NCBI RefSeq assembly: GCF_023380245.1
Contig: NZ_CP093365.1
Location: 62,001-126,000, forward strand
Source of the DNA: Bombilactobacillus thymidiniphilus
GTDB taxonomy: Bacteria; Bacillota; Bacilli; Lactobacillales; Lactobacillaceae
Direction: 5' to 3'
DNA length: 64,000 nt
The position numbers and the translations under genes were made by a program. Positions 27,598-37,676 of the stretch are shown in pieces (position 1 is the stretch's first letter; each line of letters begins with the position of its first letter). The notes under the pieces were generated by a model. The model worked only from the letters and a program-made list of their open reading frames with translations, was not told where the DNA came from and made no database searches.

Positions 27598-28794
27598 TTA
27601 ATTGTCTGCTTCATCTTGCACGATATCACCCATGGAAAAACCACGTTCTTCATCAGGTAAAGTATAATCAATCTTTTCTTCTGTATCACTATCTTGTTTT
27701 TTAGCGTGGGGATTGGCTACCAAAGCTTTAATGGATAATCCTAATCTTTTCTTATCAGGTTCAACATTTAAAACTTTCAATTGTACTTTTTCACCCACTG
27801 ACAGAACATCAGAAGGCTTATCAATGTGATTCCAAGAAATCTGGGAAACATGAACTAAACCTTCAATTCCTGGCAAGACTTCCACAAAAGCTCCAAAATC
27901 TGTCAAACGTTTAACAGTTCCTTCCACTTCATCACCAGTAGCAATTTTTTCGCTAATAGTGTCCCAAGGACCCGGTTGAGCAGCCTTGATAGATAAAGAA
28001 ACGCGTCCATGTTCTTTATCGACATCAAGTACTTTTACTTTAACATCTTGATCAGGCTTTAAGACATCTGATGGCTTATCTACATGATTGTAAGAAATTT
28101 GTGAAACATGCACTAAACCATCCATACCGCCTAAATCAATGAATGCTCCAAAATTAGTTAAACGGGACACTTTGGCCTCGATAATATCTCCAGGCAAAAT
28201 TTTAGCCATAATCTCAGCTTGTTGTTGTTGTCTTTCAGCTTGCGCAATTTCACGATGTGATAAAACAAAACGATTCTTGGCAGGATCTACTTCAACAATT
28301 TTTAATTCTAAAGTTTTACCTACGTAAGCTTTCAAATCACGTACAAAATGATCAGAAATCATCGAAGCAGGAATAAATCCTCGCAAACCATCAACATCAA
28401 CTAATAAGCCACTTTTAACAGTTCCGCTAACTTGACCTTCTACATGTTGATCTGCCGCCATTAATTGTGCCATTTGTTCATAAGCTTTTTTGTTCTCAAT
28501 TCGACGCTTGGATAAAATAAAGCTACCATCTTCTTTATCACTCGTCGAACGTCTTGTTACTAATAATTCTAATCTATCACCCGTTTTAGCTATGTCATGA
28601 ATATTGGCTTTTCGATCCGCCGTCAATTCTTTAATGGGAACAACACCTTCTACACCAGAATTATCAATACCAACAATCAATTGCCCATCTTCTACAGACA
28701 ATACCTCTGTAGTGACAATATCACCTACTTGAACTTGATCAAAATCATCAAGCGCTTGCTCCATGGGATTTATGCTGTTATTATCTTCAGCCAT
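27598..28794 (-). CDS. rpsA: 30S ribosomal protein S1-like (four S1 domains)
   Basis: This 398-residue RNA-binding protein has four S1 repeats, recognisable by their repeated cores (VGDIVTTEVLSVEDGQ, VEGQVSGTVKSGLLVDVDG, PGDIIEAKVSRLTNFGAFID and GDEVEGTVKRLTDFGAFVE). The last two also carry GLVHVSQISWNHIDKPSDVL-type segments. It is shorter than the six-domain enterobacterial S1, as is normal in Firmicutes. GAGGAGG precedes the ATG. The cmk-rpsA-der order is conserved. Confidence 0.93.
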   Translation of the reverse strand: MAEDNNSINPMEQALDDFDQVQVGDIVTTEVLSVEDGQLIVGIDNSGVEGVVPIKELTADRKANIHDIAKTGDRLELLVTRRSTSDKEDGSFILSKRRIENKKAYEQMAQLMAADQHVEGQVSGTVKSGLLVDVDGLRGFIPASMISDHFVRDLKAYVGKTLELKIVEVDPAKNRFVLSHREIAQAERQQQQAEIMAKILPGDIIEAKVSRLTNFGAFIDLGGMDGLVHVSQISYNHVDKPSDVLKPDQDVKVKVLDVDKEHGRVSLSIKAAQPGPWDTISEKIATGDEVEGTVKRLTDFGAFVEVLPGIEGLVHVSQISWNHIDKPSDVLSVGEKVQLKVLNVEPDKKRLGLSIKALVANPHAKKQDSDTEEKIDYTLPDEERGFSMGDIVQDEADN

Positions 28795-28865
28795 TTTTAC
28801 ATCCTCCTCGCCGTCATTCGCAATCTATCTTAATTGAAAATCAACTTAATTACCAGTGCTATTAT

Positions 28866-29531
28866 TTAAATATTGGTTTTATTATAAATTAATTTTAATA
28901 CTTTTTGACTCACTTGTTCGATATTAAGCCCTGTAGTATCAATTTCTAATGCATCTGTAGCCTTTTTTAAGGGTGAAGCTTTACGATGAGAATCTTTGTA
29001 ATCACGTAAACTAATTTCATCTTCTAAAGTCTCTAGGGGGGTATGAATGCCCCGTTGTGTATTTTCTTGATAACGCCGTTGCGCCCGCTCAGTAACACTG
29101 GCTACCATAAAAATCTTAACGTCAGCTTGTGGTAAAACTACTGTACCAATATCGCGTCCATCCATTACAATACTATGTTGACTGGCCAAATGTTGTTGTT
29201 GTTTAACCAGCAATTGTCGCACTTGCGGTAAAGCTGATACACGCGATACATTGTTGGTAATTTCTGGCAATCTGATTTGATCACTAACATCTTGATCATT
29301 AACCAAAACAAGTTGCTTTTGATCCTCAATTTTAAAAGTGACTGGAAATTGTTTAATTAAAGCCACAATGCCAGATTCATCAACCAAAGAAACATTGTGT
29401 TGTAAAGCAACTAATGTTGCTGCGCGATACATTGCACCAGTATCGATGTAAACATAATTCAATTTATTAGCTACAATCTTAGCAATTGTACTTTTGCCAG
29501 CCGAAGCAGGACCATCAATAGCAATTTGCAT
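28866..29531 (-). CDS. cmk: Cytidylate kinase
   Basis: Cmk phosphorylates CMP and dCMP. The P-loop DGPASAGKST is at the very N-terminus, followed by YIDTGAMYRAAT and VMDGRDIGTVVLP, with a lid region RRYQENTQRGI. The 221-residue length is normal. GAGGAG precedes the ATG. It is separated from the upstream LysM gene by a terminator and reads on to rpsA. Confidence 0.96.
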   Translation of the reverse strand: MQIAIDGPASAGKSTIAKIVANKLNYVYIDTGAMYRAATLVALQHNVSLVDESGIVALIKQFPVTFKIEDQKQLVLVNDQDVSDQIRLPEITNNVSRVSALPQVRQLLVKQQQHLASQHSIVMDGRDIGTVVLPQADVKIFMVASVTERAQRRYQENTQRGIHTPLETLEDEISLRDYKDSHRKASPLKKATDALEIDTTGLNIEQVSQKVLKLIYNKTNI

Positions 29532-29548
29532 ATTTAAAACTCCTCAAT

Positions 29549-29570
29549 AAAAAAACAGGCCCACTGCCTG
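29549..29570 (-). terminator. Intrinsic terminator after the LysM gene
   Basis: On the minus strand CAGGC and GCCTG form a compact stem with a five-base loop followed by seven T. It would insulate cmk from the LysM gene or attenuate read-through. Confidence 0.8.
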
Positions 29571-29583
29571 TATTTTTGGATTA

Positions 29584-30198
29584 TTACTGAACTTTTAATT
29601 GCATACCGGGACGTAGAATTGTTCCCCTTGATAAACCATTAAGTTGATACAATTGCTCAGTTGTTAAACCATGATTCAAAGCAATACGATAAGCATTATC
29701 ATGTGGTTTTACAACATAATAATCAGCTTGGGACGTATTACTATCTGGCGCCTGTTGTGCAGTTGCCTGCTCTGAAGTTGTATTATCATCCGCAGTAGGT
29801 TGCTGTTGTGTAGCGGTATCGCTTTCTGATTCTTTAACATCGTTCTTATGGGATTTAGCGTGCTTGTTATCCAAGTGCGAAACTACTTTACGAGCTCGCT
29901 GCTTTTTTGGCCTAGCTTTAGCTGACTTAGGCTTAGAACTAACTGCTACTTGATCATGATTAACATGATCTACCGAAGTCTTGTTACTACCAGCTGAAAT
30001 AGCTGACCAAGCAATCGGCAAGCACATAATAACTAAAAGTACTAAGGCTAAAGACCAAACCAAAACTTTATTACTGTTTTTTCGCTCTTTTTGCTGAACA
30101 CGCGAATACTCTGTCGTTGACTGTAAATCTTCATCAGAAGAATCATTATCGTCATTACCAAAAGTAGATTCCCAAAGTTTAGGCTTTTTATCACTCAC
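29584..30198 (-). CDS. Membrane-anchored LysM-domain protein (YpbE-like)
   Basis: It is a single-pass protein: a charged cytoplasmic N-terminus, one transmembrane segment (VWSLALVLLVIMCLPIAW, near residue 50), a long disordered Lys/Ser/Gln-rich linker, and a C-terminal LysM (YYVVKPHDNAYRIALNHGL ... MQLKVQ) that should bind peptidoglycan. I choose the GTG at 30196-30198, because AGGGGTG lies six bases before it; the GTG at 30207 lies inside that site. The position before cmk matches YpbE-type genes. Confidence 0.82.
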   Translation of the reverse strand: MSDKKPKLWESTFGNDDNDSSDEDLQSTTEYSRVQQKERKNSNKVLVWSLALVLLVIMCLPIAWSAISAGSNKTSVDHVNHDQVAVSSKPKSAKARPKKQRARKVVSHLDNKHAKSHKNDVKESESDTATQQQPTADDNTTSEQATAQQAPDSNTSQADYYVVKPHDNAYRIALNHGLTTEQLYQLNGLSRGTILRPGMQLKVQ

Positions 30199-30270
30199 AA
30201 TTTTCACCCCTAACTATTTAGTAATATAACTTATTTTAGCAGTTAAAAATAAAAATTTCATCTGAAATAG

Positions 30271-30807
30271 CTATCTCAAACGCTTGCTTAGCAAAAAAAT
30301 TAAAAAGGAATTAATAGTGCCCTTGACTAAATTAAAGGGAATAACACCAATGATTACATATTTAGTCAGTGGCATACCAATATTGAAATTTAAAACTTTC
30401 ATATAAAGTGGCATTAAAACCCAATAATTAGCCAGCGCTAAAACAATTGTCAAACTCAAAATACCTAAAATATAAGCTATTATCTGCTTTTGCCCTTTAT
30501 TTAATAACCAAGCTAGCGGAACTGTAAAAGCTAAAGTTGACAATAACGATGATAAATCTCCGATTAAACCAGCCAGGCCCGCACCAGTGATCAAAAAATG
30601 AATTAAGATCTTACATAAAGCCACCAGCACACCAGTTGACATCCCGTATACCAGAAACGCTATGACCACAACCACATCACTAACGTCTAACTTCAAAAAC
30701 GTAAAACCTGGAATAATCGGAAACGTGAAAAACATCAATATCGCCGATAAAGCCGCCAGTACAGCTCCGCCAACAATCTCATTACGCGCCAATTTGTGAA
30801 TCTTCAT
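30271..30807 (-). CDS. ribU: Riboflavin transporter RibU (ECF substrate-binding S component)
   Basis: RibU binds riboflavin in the membrane and works with the shared ECF energising module. About six transmembrane segments and the sequence LKLDVSDVVVVIAFLVYG fit the family; 178 residues is usual. The FMN riboswitch immediately upstream is strong independent support for the substrate. The ATG at 30805-30807 follows GGGAGGCTTTATA; the longer frame from 30849 would include leader sequence. No rib synthesis genes are in the window. Confidence 0.95.
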   Translation of the reverse strand: MKIHKLARNEIVGGAVLAALSAILMFFTFPIIPGFTFLKLDVSDVVVVIAFLVYGMSTGVLVALCKILIHFLITGAGLAGLIGDLSSLLSTLAFTVPLAWLLNKGQKQIIAYILGILSLTIVLALANYWVLMPLYMKVLNFNIGMPLTKYVIIGVIPFNLVKGTINSFLIFLLSKRLR

Positions 30808-30849
30808 TATAAAGCCTCCCACAAATCGCTGCAAGGCAAAAACAGCCAA

Positions 30850-30982
30850 CTTAAAAAAAGTCAGTTTAAACGTTTTCTTCCATCTGGACTATCACCATCG
30901 GTTTTGGATTTACACCAATTCCACCATTGCTGGGTTGCGGACTGTTACCGCCGGTCGGGAATTACACCCTGCCTTGAAAACG
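30850..30982 (-). promoter_or_regulatory. FMN riboswitch (RFN element) controlling ribU
   Basis: The aptamer is bounded by a P1 stem of CGTTTTC (30976-30982) and GAAAACG (30871-30877). Between them run the RFN blocks in order: AAGGCAGGGTG, AATTCCCGACCGGCGGTAA, AGTCCGC, AATCCAAAACCGA, GGTGATAGTCCAGATGGAAG. Downstream, CTGACTT can pair with AAGTTGG before a T-rich CTGTTTTTG, a plausible weak terminator. By family knowledge FMN binding represses. It begins 7 bases after the rluB stop. Confidence 0.95.
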
Positions 30983-30989
30983 ATTTTTT

Positions 30990-31712
30990 CTATAATTTTT
31001 TGAGAGCAGTTATTTCATCTTGTGTTAAAAAGCGCCATTCACCAGAAGTTAAGCTATCCAACGTCAGAAAAGCAAACCGCTCACGCTTTAATTTTACCAC
31101 ATTAAACCCAATATATTTAAACATTTGTTTAACTTGATGATTCATTCCTTCATGAATAGTCAACTTCACAATCGAATACTGTTTTTTGCGATCAATAGAA
31201 ATGATTTCTGCCTTAGCAGGTGCTGTTTTACGACCATTAAGCATAATACCATGGCGTAATTTTTCTAGTGCGGCTGATGTAACAATTCCTGACAATTTAG
31301 CCACGTACACTTTATCAATCTGGTTTCGCGGATGCAGCAAATGATTAGTCAACTCACCATCGTTAGTCATGATCAGCAAACCAGAAGTATCATAATCTAA
31401 GCGACCTACTGGATAAATGCGTGTATTAATGATATCTGTAAAATAATCACTGACTACTTTTCTATTCTTTTCATCATGAACCGAACTAATGACCCCGCGC
31501 GGCTTATAAAACAAGATATATACTTTCGGCTTTTTCTCTATAGCAATCCCGTCTACTTCAATCAGATCATGTGTTGAATACTTACTTCCCAGTTGTGTTT
31601 CTACTTGACCATTAACTTGCACGCGACCAGCAGTAATTAACTCTTCTGCCTTACGTCGAGAAGTAACTCCAGCATTAGCAATTAATTTTTGTAATCTTTC
31701 AGTTTTTTTCAT
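30990..31712 (-). CDS. rluB: Pseudouridine synthase RluB
   Basis: RluB makes a pseudouridine in 23S rRNA. An S4 RNA-binding domain (LQKLIANAGVTSRRKAEELI) is followed by the RsuA-family catalytic domain with the aspartate in VGRLDYDTSGLL near residue 107. The 240 residues are typical. AAAGGA precedes the ATG. It is the last gene of scpA-scpB-rluB before the FMN riboswitch. Confidence 0.95.
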   Translation of the reverse strand: MKKTERLQKLIANAGVTSRRKAEELITAGRVQVNGQVETQLGSKYSTHDLIEVDGIAIEKKPKVYILFYKPRGVISSVHDEKNRKVVSDYFTDIINTRIYPVGRLDYDTSGLLIMTNDGELTNHLLHPRNQIDKVYVAKLSGIVTSAALEKLRHGIMLNGRKTAPAKAEIISIDRKKQYSIVKLTIHEGMNHQVKQMFKYIGFNVVKLKRERFAFLTLDSLTSGEWRFLTQDEITALKKL

Positions 31713-31724
31713 AAAAAAGTTCCT

Positions 31725-32279
31725 TTAACTAAATAAATCAACATTACCTTGTCGATCTAAATTCTGTTCTTGAAATTCCTGTAAATCTGGTAATTCATCC
31801 AAAGATGTCAAGCCAAAATAATCCAAAAATTGTTCCGTCGTGGCATACATTAATGGATGTCCTGGAGCATCTTTATGACCAGTAATTTTAATCATTTGTC
31901 GAGTTACTAAAGTTTGTAAAGAACTGCTACTACTTTTAACACCCCGAATTTCATCAATTTCGATTCTAGTGACGGGTTGCTGATACGCAATAACCGCTAA
32001 AACTTCCAACGCTGCTTGACTCAAATTAACCACTTGTTCTGTCTGAAAGAAATTTTTTATTAATGAATGATACTGCTTCTTAGTTAGTAATTTATAAACC
32101 GAACCAAATTGCTTTAAGGTGACCGGAATTTGTTCATTTTCATCTAAAATAGCTTTGATTTGTGCTAATTGCTGGCGCACAGCAGTTGGTTTAATCTGTA
32201 GTAATTGCGCCAGTGTTTGTAAATCAATCCCCTGATCACCAGCCACATATAATAGTGCTTCAATTTGTGATTTTAACAA
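31725..32279 (-). CDS. scpB: Segregation and condensation protein ScpB
   Basis: ScpB is the winged-helix dimer subunit of the SMC condensin, which organises the chromosome. IEALLYVAGDQGIDLQTLAQLL and ALEVLAVIAYQQPVTRIEIDEIRGV are the two winged-helix signatures. The 184 residues are normal. The start is TTG at 32277-32279 with GAGGTCTTAAA, which overlaps the scpA stop region, so translation is coupled. Confidence 0.96.
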   Translation of the reverse strand: MLKSQIEALLYVAGDQGIDLQTLAQLLQIKPTAVRQQLAQIKAILDENEQIPVTLKQFGSVYKLLTKKQYHSLIKNFFQTEQVVNLSQAALEVLAVIAYQQPVTRIEIDEIRGVKSSSSSLQTLVTRQMIKITGHKDAPGHPLMYATTEQFLDYFGLTSLDELPDLQEFQEQNLDRQGNVDLFS

Positions 32280-32280
32280 T

Positions 32281-33009
32281 TTAAGACCTCAGTTCCACCA
32301 TAATATCAGCGCGATAATTCAGCTGTTGTGCAGTTAAAACTTGGCTTTTGATTAGCTCCAGTAAGCCCATGAATTTGGTTACAACTTCTTCGACTGATGC
32401 TAAATCTGTTAATAATTTAGTAAAAGTTGTCGAATGCTTACTTTGTAATTGCTGTATAATCTCAATTTGAGCTTGCTCAATCGTAATTTTTTCACCGCTA
32501 ATTTGTGGTTTATCAACAACTTTTTGTTGCCGATTTAACAACTCCACCATAGTAACTGCTAAATCATTCGCTATTCTCACACCAGGTTTAAGTTTAACAA
32601 CCTTGGAAACTGTCTCTAAAGACATATTTTTAGCAGCCATTTGTTGACGTTGCTCTTCCAGCTGTCGCAAAGTAACAGTGACACTTTTATAAGTTTGATA
32701 AGTTAAAAGTTGTGCTACTAAATCGCTTCGGGGATCGTCTTCTTTTACAAAAACTTCCTCTTCTTCCACAAAATTAGTTTGTGGCACTAACATCTGACTT
32801 TTAATCCGCATTAAAGTAGAAGCCATTACTAAATAATCACCTGCAATATCCAATTTTAAGGTTTGCATTTGGTGAAGATAATCCAAATATTGCTGGGTAA
32901 TTTGCGCAATTGGAATATCATAAATATTAATTTGTGACCGTCTGATTAAGTGTAGTAATAAATCTAATGGCCCTTGAAAATCAGTTAAAACTAATTCTAA
33001 TTGTTCCAT
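32281..33009 (-). CDS. scpA: Segregation and condensation protein ScpA
   Basis: ScpA is the kleisin that bridges SMC heads in condensin. The N-terminus FQGPLDLLLHLIRRSQINIYDIPIAQITQQYL is split here only for recognition (FQGPLDLLLHLI, then IYDIPIAQITQQYLDYL) and is diagnostic. A variable middle and a C-terminal winged helix follow. The 242 residues fit. AGGTATCAGTA precedes the ATG. It lies 9 bases after ribT and 1 base before scpB. Confidence 0.95.
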   Translation of the reverse strand: MEQLELVLTDFQGPLDLLLHLIRRSQINIYDIPIAQITQQYLDYLHQMQTLKLDIAGDYLVMASTLMRIKSQMLVPQTNFVEEEEVFVKEDDPRSDLVAQLLTYQTYKSVTVTLRQLEEQRQQMAAKNMSLETVSKVVKLKPGVRIANDLAVTMVELLNRQQKVVDKPQISGEKITIEQAQIEIIQQLQSKHSTTFTKLLTDLASVEEVVTKFMGLLELIKSQVLTAQQLNYRADIMVELRS

Positions 33010-33018
33010 TACTGATAC

Positions 33019-33384
33019 CTAATTTTTTTGTTGTTGCCATTTTTCCACTATTGTGGCTAAAGAAATTGTACCCATTACTTTTTTATTAGGATAATATTCC
33101 TGCAATTCATCAAAAACGGCAAATAGTGTTTGATCCATACGATACGCTGGATTAAAAGACAGATAGCGAATCATAACAGCTTGTTCTTGTAATTCAACTG
33201 CTACGATGCCAATAAAATCACCACCGTGTTGCTTGTATAAAAACAACTGATGTTGATCATCACTAGTATAAAGCTGCAACTCCATTTGTAAATGATCCAG
33301 ATCTTTTAAATCGGTCATATAAGACATAAATCCCATGGCTATCTTTTGATAATTATCATTATATTTTACTAAAATAGTAGTCAC
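33019..33384 (-). CDS. ribT: RibT-like GNAT-fold protein
   Basis: This 121-residue protein resembles RibT, a putative acetyltransferase found in rib operons of bacilli and next to scpA in lactobacilli. Matching blocks are KYNDNYQKIAMGFMSYM near the start, the HQLFLYKQ strand and IRYLSFNP. The glycine-rich acetyl-CoA loop of active GNATs is not obvious, so it may be non-enzymatic. The listed start is GTG at 33382-33384, but it has no spaced ribosome-binding site. An ATT three codons later (33375) sits 6 bases after AAGGGTG and matches where RibT normally begins. Confidence 0.8.
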   Translation of the reverse strand: MTTILVKYNDNYQKIAMGFMSYMTDLKDLDHLQMELQLYTSDDQHQLFLYKQHGGDFIGIVAVELQEQAVMIRYLSFNPAYRMDQTLFAVFDELQEYYPNKKVMGTISLATIVEKWQQQKN

Positions 33385-33386
33385 CC

Positions 33387-34253
33387 TTAATCAGAAGCTG
33401 TTTCAATTAATTTAATTCCTGTTTTGTCTTGAACTATTAAATTTCTCTTTAACAAATTACCCAAAGCTCGTTTAAAACTACTTTTACTAATTCCAAAATA
33501 GCGTTTAATATCTTCCGGTTGACTTTTATCATTAAAATTTAAAGATTTATTTGGCTGATGCTGTAAAACAGCCAAAATCATTGCTGCATCATCACTAATT
33601 TCTTCATAGCCTCGTGGCTTCAGCGACAGATTAACACGATTGAAACTAAGTCCAACCACTCGTCCGGATACAACTTCACCTAAACGCGGCTCGCGCTCAC
33701 GCTCACTTGGATGAATAAAGCCTAAATAATAATCATTTGTCAACACAAAAGTACCATTCATCTTCAATTGATAAACAGTCGCTTTCACATTTTTATTTTG
33801 CAATGTTTTTTGCGGTTGCCGACTTAATTGTTGAAAAATATTTGCATCAGCCAATTGACCCCACATTCGATCCTTGTGATCTAGTTTGACTGCCAGTAAA
33901 AGGCGATCACCTTTTTTAGGCCATAGAGACTTTATTTCAGGTAAATCATCCAAAGAAACAACCAAATCCTTATCAGCCAACCCAATATTCACAAAAACAC
34001 CTAGATCACTTCTAATATCAACGACTTGTCCCCAACCATAACGACCAATACCAACATTAGGAATATCAGGGGTTAAAACTAAATTATGCGCTTTATTTTC
34101 ATATAAATAACCACTAATTACTTGCTTAGGATCTAAAACGTGCTTCTTGTCCACTTGAAAAGTATGTCCAGCAATGGATACAAAATAATAATCATCATTT
34201 TGATCAATTACATTACCTTGTTGCACGGTACCCAATAAATTCGTTAAATTCAA
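33387..34253 (-). CDS. cvfB: S1-like RNA-binding protein CvfB
   Basis: This 288-residue protein has consecutive S1-type OB folds (GYGWGQVVDIRSDLGVFVNIGL, and LGEVVSGRVVGLSFNRVNLSLK) and a C-terminal winged helix (FNDKSQPEDIKRYFGISKSSFKRALGNL region). This matches CvfB, a regulator of virulence-gene expression in staphylococci that is widespread in Firmicutes. The start is TTG with GAGGTAGAGTA. In other lactobacilli xerD commonly follows; here ribT begins just 2 bases after the stop. Confidence 0.88.
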   Translation of the reverse strand: MNLTNLLGTVQQGNVIDQNDDYYFVSIAGHTFQVDKKHVLDPKQVISGYLYENKAHNLVLTPDIPNVGIGRYGWGQVVDIRSDLGVFVNIGLADKDLVVSLDDLPEIKSLWPKKGDRLLLAVKLDHKDRMWGQLADANIFQQLSRQPQKTLQNKNVKATVYQLKMNGTFVLTNDYYLGFIHPSEREREPRLGEVVSGRVVGLSFNRVNLSLKPRGYEEISDDAAMILAVLQHQPNKSLNFNDKSQPEDIKRYFGISKSSFKRALGNLLKRNLIVQDKTGIKLIETASD

Positions 34254-34266
34254 TACTCTACCTCAA

Positions 34267-34728
34267 TTACTTAATTCCAATATTTGCTAATAATGTTATA
34301 ATACAGTACGCCATTCCAGAGGCAATCACTGGTCCAGCAGCAATTCCTTTAAATACTACCACGCCAAGAATTGTACCAAAGACTAATGACACTGTAATTT
34401 CCGGTGTCGCAGACATCAGTCCGACACCTTTCTTAGATAACACAGCTACCAAAATGCCACAGAAAATGGCTACATAACCAACTGGCGATTTAAAGGCACT
34501 AATTAAATCTTTAAAGCCAATCTGACCTAGAGCAATTGGCATTAAAATAGCTACAGAAATGACTGTTACCCCAACATTAATCCCTTTGGATTGGATTAAT
34601 TCCAAGATACGTTGAGAATGGGGTAACACTTTAATTACTAAAGCAATGATAGCTGCTATTTGCAACGAAATATTTTTACTCAAAAATGCAATCAAGAAAA
34701 TTAGCAGTAAAAAAATCCAACTCTCCAT
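34267..34728 (-). CDS. DUF441 (UPF0756) membrane protein
   Basis: It is a 153-residue membrane protein with about four hydrophobic helices. The patterns [38 protein letters not shown] and [22 protein letters not shown] match DUF441. The function is unknown. AGGAGGCAGTT precedes the ATG. It sits between pyk and cvfB, the same position as YtwI-type genes near pyk in bacilli. Confidence 0.9.
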   Translation of the reverse strand: MESWIFLLLIFLIAFLSKNISLQIAAIIALVIKVLPHSQRILELIQSKGINVGVTVISVAILMPIALGQIGFKDLISAFKSPVGYVAIFCGILVAVLSKKGVGLMSATPEITVSLVFGTILGVVVFKGIAAGPVIASGMAYCIITLLANIGIK

Positions 34729-34801
34729 AACTGCCTCCTATATTCCTTCAATATCTTATCATATAAACTAATTCCTTGATACTTTAGCTTTTATAAACAT
34801 C

Positions 34802-34831
34802 AAAAAAAGTAGGAACCCAGTCCCTACTTTT
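34802..34831 (-). terminator. Intrinsic terminator of pfkA-pyk
   Basis: On the minus strand AAAGTAGG pairs with CCTACTTT around a nine-base loop and is followed by seven T. It lies 24 bases after the pyk stop. Confidence 0.9.
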
Positions 34832-34854
34832 CATCGACAAATAATTAATAATGG

Positions 34855-36624
34855 TTAAATTGTATTAGATGCACCGCGATAAACGTTTCCTTGGCGGGAA
34901 TCAATTGTCACAACTTCGTTATCTTTAATAATCTTAGTAGCATCTTCAGCACCCACAATAACTGGAATACTCTTAGCAATACCAATTACTGCTGCATGAG
35001 AAGTTAAACCACCATTTTCAACTACGATAGCACCAGCTTTTTCAATTGCAGGCATGTAATCTTCATCAGTGTTTTCAACGATCAAAACGTCTTTGTCATT
35101 GATCTTATCAATGGCTTCTTGAGCGCTGTGGGCAACAACTGCTTTACCAACAACAGTTTCGTCGCCAACTCCTTGACCTTTAACTAGCTTAGAGCCAATC
35201 AATTGCACTTTCATTAAATTAGTAGTACCACTTTCACCAACTGGCACACCAGCAACGATCAAAATTAGATCGCCTTCTTTAGCAAAGCCTAATTCCTGTG
35301 CCTTTTGTGTAGCTAAGTCGAACATTTCATCAGTATTGGCTGGACGATCTGTCACAACAGGATAAACACCCCAGTTAACAGTTAAACCGCGTTGTGTTGC
35401 TTCATCAAAAGTAACTGCCAAAATATCAGCACTAGGACGATATTTAGAAATCATACGTGCGGTATAGCCAGAATTAGTAGCCGTCACAATAGTATGGATT
35501 CCTAATTCTTGTGCTGTACGTACTACAGATTCGCCAATGGATTCTGTAGTGTTAGAACCCTTGTATTCTTCAAAACGTTGTAAAGCCAAAGTGTTTGCAG
35601 AATCTAATTGTTCTTGTGTCCGCACATTGATCCGATTCATTGCTGAAACTGCTTGAACTGGATAGTCGCCATTAGCACTTTCACCAGACAACATTGTTGC
35701 ATCAGTACCATCTAACACAGCATTGGCAACATCAGTAACCTCAGCACGTGTTGGACGAGGATTTTCTTGCATGGAGTCCAACATTTGCGTTGCCGTAATA
35801 ACTGGCTTGCCTAGAGCATTACATTTTTTAATCAAAGCTTTTTGGACAAATGGAACATTCTCAAACGGAATTTCCACACCCATATCACCCCGAGCAACCA
35901 TCAAACCATCAGAAACCTTTAAGATTTCATCAATGTTATCAATACCTTCTTGTGATTCAATCTTAGGGAAAATTTGGACATGATTCTTGTTCTTGGATTC
36001 TAAGATTTCACGAATATCCAAAACATCTTGTGCCTTCCGCACGAAACTAGCAGAAATATAATTGATGTTTTGATCTAAACCAAATTTAATATCATCGGTA
36101 TCTTTTTCAGTAATACCTGGTAAACGAATCTCAACACCAGGAGCATTGACACCTTTTTTGGATCCAATCTTACCGTCATTTTGCACAACAGTAACTAATT
36201 CTTTATTAACATCATCTTTTTCAATAATTTTAAGATCCACTAGGCCGTCATCAATTAAAACATGACCACCAACATGAGTATCATCGTAAAGACCAGGATA
36301 AGTGACAGCAATTTTCTCAGGATTACCAGTCAAATTGGCATCCATTGAAACACGAATAACATCACCAGTATGTGCTTCAAACTTGCCGCCTTCTTGCTCA
36401 GTAGTCCGAATTTCTGCACCCTTAGTATCTAACATAATACCAACAGTTTTACCGGTTATTTTTTCAGCTTCACGAACCATATTCATCCGTGATAAATGTT
36501 CTTCATGATCACCATGAGAAAAATTAAAGCGAAAAACATTAGCCCCAGATTCAATCAACTTAGAAATCGTATCTACATCATTGCTTGCAGGTCCTAATGT
36601 ACTAACAATCTTGGTCCTTTTCAT
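34855..36624 (-). CDS. pyk: Pyruvate kinase
   Basis: This enzyme catalyses the last ATP-forming step of glycolysis. MKRTKIVSTLGPAS, the FRFNFSHG motif, MVARGDMGVEIPFE, PVITATQMLDSM and AEVTDVANAVLDG are all present. A C-terminal extension (from about residue 475 with GKAVVAHSAQEA, NGGLTSHAAVIG) is the PEP-utiliser phosphohistidine-like domain found in the long form of Firmicute Pyk; the total of 589 residues agrees. AAGGAGAG precedes the ATG. It is co-transcribed after pfkA and ended by a terminator. Confidence 0.97.
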   Translation of the reverse strand: MKRTKIVSTLGPASNDVDTISKLIESGANVFRFNFSHGDHEEHLSRMNMVREAEKITGKTVGIMLDTKGAEIRTTEQEGGKFEAHTGDVIRVSMDANLTGNPEKIAVTYPGLYDDTHVGGHVLIDDGLVDLKIIEKDDVNKELVTVVQNDGKIGSKKGVNAPGVEIRLPGITEKDTDDIKFGLDQNINYISASFVRKAQDVLDIREILESKNKNHVQIFPKIESQEGIDNIDEILKVSDGLMVARGDMGVEIPFENVPFVQKALIKKCNALGKPVITATQMLDSMQENPRPTRAEVTDVANAVLDGTDATMLSGESANGDYPVQAVSAMNRINVRTQEQLDSANTLALQRFEEYKGSNTTESIGESVVRTAQELGIHTIVTATNSGYTARMISKYRPSADILAVTFDEATQRGLTVNWGVYPVVTDRPANTDEMFDLATQKAQELGFAKEGDLILIVAGVPVGESGTTNLMKVQLIGSKLVKGQGVGDETVVGKAVVAHSAQEAIDKINDKDVLIVENTDEDYMPAIEKAGAIVVENGGLTSHAAVIGIAKSIPVIVGAEDATKIIKDNEVVTIDSRQGNVYRGASNTI

Positions 36625-36684
36625 TAATGTCTCTCCTTAAAGTAAATAAATTGAAAACACACTTGTATAGTATACCAGAAACTG

Positions 36685-37653
<969 letters not shown>

Positions 37654-37676
37654 TCATTTAACAAAACTACATAGAA

